From DATFWK01 sp035259345 (lineage in GTDB: Bacteria; Actinomycetota; Thermoleophilia; Miltoncostaeales; Miltoncostaeaceae): a DNA stretch of 9,916 nt. The position numbers and the translations under genes were made by a program. The stretch covers positions 1-9,916 of the forward strand of contig DATFWK010000093.1 of NCBI GenBank assembly GCA_035259345.1, in the 5' to 3' direction. Shown here in pieces: positions 6,470 to 9,916 of this stretch. The notes under the pieces are model-generated. The model did not search any database. It was given only the letters and a program-made list of their open reading frames with translations, and was not told the DNA's origin. The stretch's first letter is position 1, and the number at the start of each line of letters is the position of its first letter.

Positions 6470-7714
6470 TCAGGCCGAGTAGCGCCGGGCGCCGGCGTAC
6501 TCGGCCGCATATCCCGGGGCCGAGAGGCTCGCCACCCTGACCACGTCGCCGGTGTGCGGCGCGTGGATGAACGTCCCGTCGCCGAGGTAGATGCCCTCGT
6601 GGTGGACGTATCCGGTGCTGTCGGCGAAAAAGACGACGTCGCCCGGGGCGAGCTGGTCCCGCGGCACCGGCGTCCCCGCCCGCGCCTGGTCCTCGGCGAC
6701 CCGCGGCAGGCGCGCGCCGAGCAGCCCGTAGACGTACTGCACGAGGCCTGAGCAGTCGAAGCCGGCAGGGCTCGCTCCGCCCCAGAGGTAAGGCGTGCCG
6801 AGGAAGGTTCGCACCCGCGCGACGGCCAGGGGGCCGAGCCCGGGCTGCGTGCCGGGCACCGGACGGGCCGGGGCCGTCTCCGCGAGCCGGTTGGGCACGC
6901 CGAGCGACGGGATGAGCGCAACCGGCCCGCTGTCGCCGACCGGGAAGCCGGCGGCGAAGTACACCGCGCCCTGCGTGAGCACCCGGCCACGGGTGCCTGT
7001 GACCGCGAGCGTCGTCGCCGGCCGCTCGCCGTCGACGCCGAGGTAGAGCGGGTCGTCCGCGGTGAGCGGCGCGGCGCCCGCGCGGAAGAGGACGTCCGTG
7101 CGGGCCGCGATCGCACCGGCCACCAGCGCCTGCGGGGCGTCGGCGCCCCACGCCGATGGCATCTGCCCGGGCAGGGTCCCCCAGACGTAGTGCTCCAGGT
7201 CCACGACGTTGACGACCCGCATCGTCCGGCCGGCCTCGGCGACGACCCGGAGGGTGCCCCGGTAGCGGCGGTCGAGCGGGTCCGCCAGGCGGATCGCCCG
7301 TGCCGAGCCGGGCTGAATGCGCACGGGCCCGCGCAGCAGGGCGCGGGAGTGCGGCCGATCGAGGTCGTCCAGAACGAAGCTGCCGCGCCGGCGCAGCAGC
7401 CGGTAGCGGTGCCCCGGCAGAAGCTGCCGCGGCGCGGCGCGCCGGCGGCCCTCGTCGATCATCCGCAACGGCCTGCTGCCGGCGACGACCACGCGCGGGG
7501 CCAGGTCCGCGACCAGGACCCGCACGACCGCCGGCCGCGCGGAGCCGATGCGCGCGCCGGGGAAGGCCAGGCCGAGGATCTGGCGCGCGGTCTTGCCCTG
7601 GCGCGCGGCGGTGTACGCGCCGTCCAGCGTGAGCGGCGCCGCGAGGGCAGCCGCCGGCACCGCGCCGGCGAGGGCAACTCCGCAGAGCACGAGGAGGCGG
7701 GCGCGCGGGCGCAT
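6470..7714 (-). CDS. Exported SpoIID/LytB-NlpC/P60 fusion protein (putative peptidoglycan hydrolase)
   Basis: This 414-residue protein starts with a Sec-type signal peptide (about 1-26, ending in AAALA). A region of unclear fold (30-160) is followed by a SpoIID-like domain (about 165-262), seen from DLEHYVWGTLPGQMP (172-186), the AAR element at 203-205 and the TRGRVL strand (241-246). The C-terminal NlpC/P60 domain (about 298-412) starts at TPYLWGG and has the full Cys-His-His set: Cys321 in FDCSG, His372 in HHEGIYLG and His384 in FIHAP. NlpC/P60 enzymes cleave peptide stems; SpoIID enzymes cleave denuded glycan. The SpoIID catalytic Glu of the xEMP motif is Gln184 here, and the late SSSGG-type strand is degenerate (GDSGP, 260-264), so this half may bind rather than cut. 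ATG at 7714 is chosen as the only start fitting the signal peptide, with AAGGTGG close before it. The frame upstream is open only by GC bias. Confidence 0.9.
   Translation of the reverse strand: MRPRARLLVLCGVALAGAVPAAALAAPLTLDGAYTAARQGKTARQILGLAFPGARIGSARPAVVRVLVADLAPRVVVAGSRPLRMIDEGRRRAAPRQLLPGHRYRLLRRRGSFVLDDLDRPHSRALLRGPVRIQPGSARAIRLADPLDRRYRGTLRVVAEAGRTMRVVNVVDLEHYVWGTLPGQMPSAWGADAPQALVAGAIAARTDVLFRAGAAPLTADDPLYLGVDGERPATTLAVTGTRGRVLTQGAVYFAAGFPVGDSGPVALIPSLGVPNRLAETAPARPVPGTQPGLGPLAVARVRTFLGTPYLWGGASPAGFDCSGLVQYVYGLLGARLPRVAEDQARAGTPVPRDQLAPGDVVFFADSTGYVHHEGIYLGDGTFIHAPHTGDVVRVASLSAPGYAAEYAGARRYSA
6474..6505. terminator. Strong hairpin at the convergent gene ends (possible bidirectional terminator)
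   Basis: The arms 6474-6488 and 6492-6505 pair over 14 bp with a single bulged G at 6482 and a 3-base loop. The hairpin begins 8 bases after the M23 stop and lies within the last codons of the opposing SpoIID-NlpC gene. Neither side is followed by a T-run, so it is not a canonical intrinsic terminator; in high-GC Actinobacteria U-poor hairpins have been proposed to terminate. It could act on M23 transcripts read from the left. Confidence 0.4.
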
Positions 7715-7819
7715 CCCACCTTGACTCGACAGGTCGGCGCCGGCGCTTAACGCTGCGGCGGCCCGATGATGGGCGGCGGCGGCGCGTCTGCCGTCCCCGT
7801 GCCGGGCAAGATCGTTCCC
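7715..7819. promoter_or_regulatory. Divergent intergenic region between the SpoIID-NlpC and helical-protein genes
   Basis: This 105-bp gap must hold the promoters of both neighbours. TTGACT at 7721-7726 on the plus strand resembles a -35, and an AT-rich TTAA lies at 7747-7750, but no good -10 sits at the right spacing. CAAGAT at 7807-7812 is a weak TANNNT relative ending 7 bases before the ATG at 7820, the same spacing as at the two leaderless starts in this window. On the minus strand AAGGTGG lies one base before the ATG at 7714, unusually close for a ribosome site. Confidence 0.35.
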
Positions 7820-8341
7820 ATGGACTTCGACACGCGCCTGCTCGGCATCTACCTCAACGACCATCTCGCGGGCTCGAGCGGAGGCCTCGCGCTCGCGCGG
7901 CGGATGCTCCGCGAGAACGAGGGCAACGAGCTCGGCCGCACGCTCGAGCGGCTCGTGCCGGAGATCGAGGCCGACCGTGGCACGCTGCGCGACCTGATGC
8001 GGCGCGCCGGCGTTCCGGAGCGGCGCTACAAGGCGGCGGCGGTCCGCATCGCCGAGCTCGCCGGGCGCGTAAAGCCCAACGGCCGGCTCGTCCGATACTC
8101 GCCGCTCAGCCGCCTCACCGAGCTCGAGTGGCTGATCATCGGGGTGGAGGGCAAGGCCTCGATGTGGCGGAGCCTCCGGGAGGCCGCGGCGCCGTCGCTT
8201 CGGGACGTCGACTTCGACGGCCTGATCGCCCGCGCCGGGGAGCAGCAGGGCAAGCTCGAGGACCGCCGCCACGACGTCGCGGTCGCCGCGTTCGCGGTGA
8301 GCGGCGATCCGGCGAAGGCGCGCGGACGGGGTTCCGGCTAG
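7820..8341 (+). CDS. Conserved all-helical protein of unknown function, possibly ferritin-like
   Basis: I do not recognise a named family for this 173-residue protein, though it resembles hypothetical proteins I recall from Actinobacteria. It appears to be entirely alpha-helical: amphipathic segments at about 3-32 (with YLNDHLAGSSGG at 11-22), 36-60, 69-83, 95-121 (LTELEWLIIGVEGKASMW) and 134-158 (containing EQQ). Four long helices with acidic residues and a His in the first are compatible with a four-helix ferritin-like bundle, but I cannot pair up a certain EXXH metal-site set, so this is only a suggestion. No signal peptide or membrane helix is visible. ATG 7820 is preferred over the in-frame ATG at 7766, because the 18 extra residues would be Gly/Ala/Val/Pro-rich and because CAAGAT lies 7 bases before it. 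The stop TAG forms part of the next gene's -10 box. Confidence 0.75.
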   Translation: MDFDTRLLGIYLNDHLAGSSGGLALARRMLRENEGNELGRTLERLVPEIEADRGTLRDLMRRAGVPERRYKAAAVRIAELAGRVKPNGRLVRYSPLSRLTELEWLIIGVEGKASMWRSLREAAAPSLRDVDFDGLIARAGEQQGKLEDRRHDVAVAAFAVSGDPAKARGRGSG

Positions 8342-8369
8342 CGTCTCCGCAGTCGGACGGGAGCGGAGG
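8339..8369 (+). promoter_or_regulatory. -10 box TAGCGT and strong ribosome site for the UBP zinc-finger gene
   Basis: TAGCGT (8339-8344) fits TANNNT and overlaps the stop codon of the upstream gene. The expected transcription start is near 8351, followed by GGAGG at 8365-8369, 6 bases before the ATG at 8376. This is the best Shine-Dalgarno site in the window. The gene may therefore have its own promoter as well as read-through from the helical-protein gene. Confidence 0.45.
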
Positions 8370-8375
8370 CGCGAG

Positions 8376-8690
8376 ATGGCAGCGGTTTGCGGACACCTCG
8401 ACCGCATCGAGCAGGTTCTGCCGAGCGGCGACGGTTGCAAGGAGTGCCTTGCGATCGGCGGGCGCTGGCTGCACCTGCGCCTGTGCATGAGCTGCGGGCA
8501 GGTCGGCTGCTGCGACAGCTCGCCGAACCGGCACGCGTCCAAGCACGCGGCGGCGGACGACCACCCGGTGGCCCGCTCGTTCGAGCCGCGCGAGGAGTGG
8601 TTCTGGTGCTACGTGGACGACGTCGCGTTCGAGATCGCGGACCTCAACCCGGGGCCATACCACGGCGACGGCGGGCCGAGGGCCTCCTGA
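8376..8690 (+). CDS. Stand-alone UBP-type zinc-finger protein
   Basis: This 104-residue protein consists almost wholly of a UBP-type zinc finger, the module that in eukaryotic deubiquitinases and HDAC6 binds the free C-terminus of ubiquitin. The expected ligands are present: Cys5 and His7, Cys21 and Cys24, Cys37 and Cys40, Cys45, and His53, His57 and His63. Further family signatures are CGQVGCCDSSPNRHASKH (40-57), HPVARSFEP (63-71) and the aromatic WFWCYVD (75-81). No protease or other domain is attached, as is usual in the bacterial members, whose function is unknown. It is small, soluble and probably cytoplasmic. It follows the helical unknown protein by 34 bp on the same strand and has a strong GGAGG ribosome site. 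Ubiquitin itself is absent from most bacteria, so the ligand may be another protein C-terminus or something else. Confidence 0.92.
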   Translation: MAAVCGHLDRIEQVLPSGDGCKECLAIGGRWLHLRLCMSCGQVGCCDSSPNRHASKHAAADDHPVARSFEPREEWFWCYVDDVAFEIADLNPGPYHGDGGPRAS

Positions 8691-8708
8691 GCCGCTTCTG
8701 ACCCCGGC

Positions 8709-8734
8709 CCGGGCGCGGTAGCGGCGGCGCCCGG
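8709..8734 (+). terminator. GC hairpin after the UBP zinc-finger gene
   Basis: CCGGGCGC (8709-8716) and GCGCCCGG (8727-8734) form a perfect 8-bp stem around a 10-base loop, 18 bases after the zinc-finger stop and just before the -10 box of the next gene. It has no T-run. A weak terminator or insulator between the two genes is possible. Confidence 0.3.
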
Positions 8735-8736
8735 CG

Positions 8737-8769
8737 TATGCTCGCCGCGTCCCCGCCCCCGTCCCGGAG
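8737..8769 (+). promoter_or_regulatory. -10 box TATGCT and ribosome site for the DJ-1/PfpI gene
   Basis: TATGCT (8737-8742) fits TANNNT, with an expected transcription start near 8749. CGGAG at 8765-8769 is a good ribosome site 7 bases before the ATG at 8777. The ATG inside the -10 box at 8738 is in frame but would lie upstream of the transcription start, so this arrangement decides the start codon at 8777. Confidence 0.55.
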
Positions 8770-8776
8770 CGACCGC

Positions 8777-9478
8777 ATGGCCCCAGAGCGCACACCCGGC
8801 TTCCGGCTGGGCATCTACGTCTTCAAGGACGCGGAGATCGTCGACTTCGCCGCCCCGCACGGCGTCTTCTCGGTCGCCCGCAGGTTCGACCCCGAGCTCG
8901 AGGCGTTCGTCGTGGCCGACGCCATGCGGCCCGTGCAGGCGCAGGCCGGTTTCACGGTGATGCCCAACTACTGCTTCTCGGACCGCCCCGCGATGGACGC
9001 GTTCCTGATCCCCGGCGGGTTCGGTACGCGCCAGGAGATCCAGAACCGGCGCCTCCACGAGTTCATCCGCGACCTCCCCGAGACGACGCTGCTCACGAGC
9101 GTCTGCACAGGCTCGTGGGTCTACGGCGTGATGGGCCTCCTCGACGGGCTGACGGCCACCAACCGCAAGGAGCCGGACCGGGTGGAGCAGGGGGCGAACG
9201 GCATGGTCCCCATCGACCGCCTGGCGAAGATCGCCCCGAAGGCCAAGATCTCGCGCTCGCGGGTCGTCGACTGCGGCCGCGTCGTAACCGCCGGCGGCAT
9301 CACCTCCGGCATGGAGATGGGCTTCCACCTGCTGCGGCGGGCCGGCTACGACGACGCGCTGATCGCGGAGGTGGCCAGGGTGATGGAGTACACGGCCGCG
9401 TACGAGGCGTACCGGGAGGACGTCGAGTACGTGAAGCCGCGCGCCAGGCGGGCGCGGAGGTCCCCGGCGCTCCGGTGA
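8777..9478 (+). CDS. DJ-1/PfpI family protein (class I glutamine amidotransferase-like)
   Basis: This 233-residue protein has the DJ-1/PfpI fold. The nucleophile is Cys110 in LTSVCTGSWVYG (106-117), the conserved nucleophile elbow. Other signatures are IYVFKDAEIVDFAAPHGVF (13-31), IPGGFG (78-83) and TAGGITSGMEMG (171-182). Asp23 matches the Asp that pairs with the nucleophile in isocyanide hydratase (pattern DxxGPxxVF). The layout is like isocyanide hydratase or the N-terminal part of GlxA-type regulators, but there is no AraC-type helix-turn-helix: after the domain only a helical and basic tail follows (about 195-233). The segment after the nucleophile reads LTATNRKEPD instead of the common ATxHW, marking a distinct subclass. 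Candidate roles are hydration of isocyanides, glyoxalase- or deglycase-like chemistry, or stress protection; the sequence does not decide. The start at 8777 is set by the promoter and ribosome site. Confidence 0.9.
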   Translation: MAPERTPGFRLGIYVFKDAEIVDFAAPHGVFSVARRFDPELEAFVVADAMRPVQAQAGFTVMPNYCFSDRPAMDAFLIPGGFGTRQEIQNRRLHEFIRDLPETTLLTSVCTGSWVYGVMGLLDGLTATNRKEPDRVEQGANGMVPIDRLAKIAPKAKISRSRVVDCGRVVTAGGITSGMEMGFHLLRRAGYDDALIAEVARVMEYTAAYEAYREDVEYVKPRARRARRSPALR

Positions 9479-9511
9479 CCCGGAGGGCCCGGGGCCGCGC
9501 AGGCAGGCGGC

Positions 9512-9916
9512 CTAGGGCTCGACGCGGACGGCGAGGTCCTCGATCGGCAGGCGGTTCGCGCGCCGGCTCCACTCGGCCGCGTCGCGCCGCTCCGGGTGCC
9601 GGGCCGGATCGGGGTATCCGAACGAGAGGATCGTGACCGGGGTCTCGTCCTGCCGCAGGCCCATCGCCGCCGCGAGCGCGGCCGGGTCGGCGATGCCGTT
9701 GGGGCAGGAGGTGACCCCGGCGCTCCAGGCGGCCAGCATCATGCTCTGGGCGGCCCGGCCGGCGTCGAACCCGGACAGGCGGCTGCCGCCTTCCTGGACG
9801 GTGAGCAGGATCGCGAGCGGCGCGCCCGTCACGTTCGCCGGGCGGAAGGTGGCGGCGGCCGCGCGCTCGGCCGCGCCCGGGCCGAGCACCAGGAAGCGCC
9901 AGGGCTGGCGGTTGCG
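9512..9916 (-). CDS. Nitroreductase-family flavoprotein, 5' end cut by the window edge
   Basis: About 134 C-terminal residues are visible. The frame runs open to the window edge, where it reads NRQPWRF (rc of 9913-9893), the family's N-terminal FMN-binding element, so the true start lies beyond the window by roughly 30 codons or more; the internal GTG at 9889 is not the start. Further family features are the central helix DAGRAAQSMMLAAWSAGV, the CPNG segment after it and LSFGYP near the C-terminus, followed by a short basic tail. Nitroreductases are FMN-dependent NAD(P)H oxidoreductases acting on nitroaromatics, quinones, enones or similar compounds, usually as dimers. The gene converges on the DJ-1/PfpI gene with a 33-bp gap that contains only GC-rich sequence and no clear terminator. 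The substrate is unknown. Confidence 0.88.
   Translation of the reverse strand, partial: RNRQPWRFLVLGPGAAERAAAATFRPANVTGAPLAILLTVQEGGSRLSGFDAGRAAQSMMLAAWSAGVTSCPNGIADPAALAAAMGLRQDETPVTILSFGYPDPARHPERRDAAEWSRRANRLPIEDLAVRVEP

Noticed and set aside
5287..7116. 609-residue minus-strand open frame
   Set aside because: It is Arg/Ser/Ala-rich, has no recognisable domain, and runs across the M23 and SpoIID-NlpC genes in other frames.
7766..7819. Upstream ATG of the helical-protein gene, 18 codons longer
   Set aside because: The extra residues are Gly/Ala/Val/Pro-rich with no ribosome site before them; a weak -10 element directly precedes ATG 7820. A TTGACT at 7721 keeps a small chance for the longer form.
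7715..8542. Minus-strand N-terminal extension of the SpoIID-NlpC protein
   Set aside because: It would bury a clear signal peptide inside the protein and lies antisense to the helical-protein and zinc-finger genes.
9479..9511. GC-rich gap after the DJ-1/PfpI gene as a terminator
   Set aside because: Only a 5-bp stem can be drawn and there is no T-run; not enough to call.
1..9916. Defence island, toxin-antitoxin, CRISPR or mobile element
   Set aside because: No regularly spaced direct repeats, transposase, integrase, nuclease or toxin-antitoxin pattern was found on either strand; the genes look like ordinary chromosomal envelope and metabolic genes with uniform base composition.

Overview
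The window is a gene-dense stretch of very GC-rich chromosome with strong G/C bias at third codon positions. The PhoD-like phosphatase, DUF1206, PAP2, SpoIID-NlpC and bacterial UBP zinc-finger families, the many GTG starts, and the TANNNT boxes lying a few bases before start codons all suggest a high-GC actinobacterium, most likely class Thermoleophilia (Solirubrobacterales or Gaiellales-like). This assignment is inferred from style and family content; there is no rRNA or other marker gene here. I see no tRNA, CRISPR array, insertion sequence, prophage or plasmid function.

Layout, left to right. 30-1673 (+): PhoD-like metallophosphatase, probably leaderless. 3373 to 1662 (-): a two-gene operon, PAP2 phosphatase then diacylglycerol/sphingolipid-type lipid kinase, joined by a GTGA stop/start overlap; the kinase end overlaps the phoD-like end by 12 bp. 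3374-3544: divergent control region with an 11-bp inverted repeat whose arms are 63 bp apart centre to centre. 3545-5323 (+): a second PAP2 phosphatase followed after 30 bp by a six-helix DUF1206 membrane protein. 5359-6465 (+): membrane-anchored M23 (LytM-like) protein with its own -10 box directly before a GTG start. 7714 to 6470 (-): exported SpoIID plus NlpC/P60 fusion, ending only 4 bp from the M23 gene. 7820-8690 (+): an all-helical, possibly ferritin-like protein of unknown function, then a stand-alone UBP-type zinc finger. 8777-9478 (+): DJ-1/PfpI family protein. 9916 to 9512 (-): nitroreductase, cut by the right window edge.

The first 7.7 kb has a clear cell-envelope theme: three phosphate-ester or lipid-phosphate enzymes, a lipid kinase, a multi-pass membrane protein and two exported peptidoglycan-acting proteins. 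The kinase/PAP2 pair could interconvert a lipid and its phosphate, or help recycle polyprenyl carriers; the M23 and SpoIID-NlpC proteins act, or sense, in the wall. Two of the wall proteins carry substitutions at positions normally used for catalysis: Asp for the first zinc His in M23, and Gln for the catalytic Glu in SpoIID. The last 2 kb is a mixed set of small soluble proteins with no obvious link to the envelope genes. I did not find a clearly new defence or mobile system. The best leads are the altered wall-enzyme active sites, the symmetric operator between the two PAP2 units, and the helical/UBP-finger gene pair.
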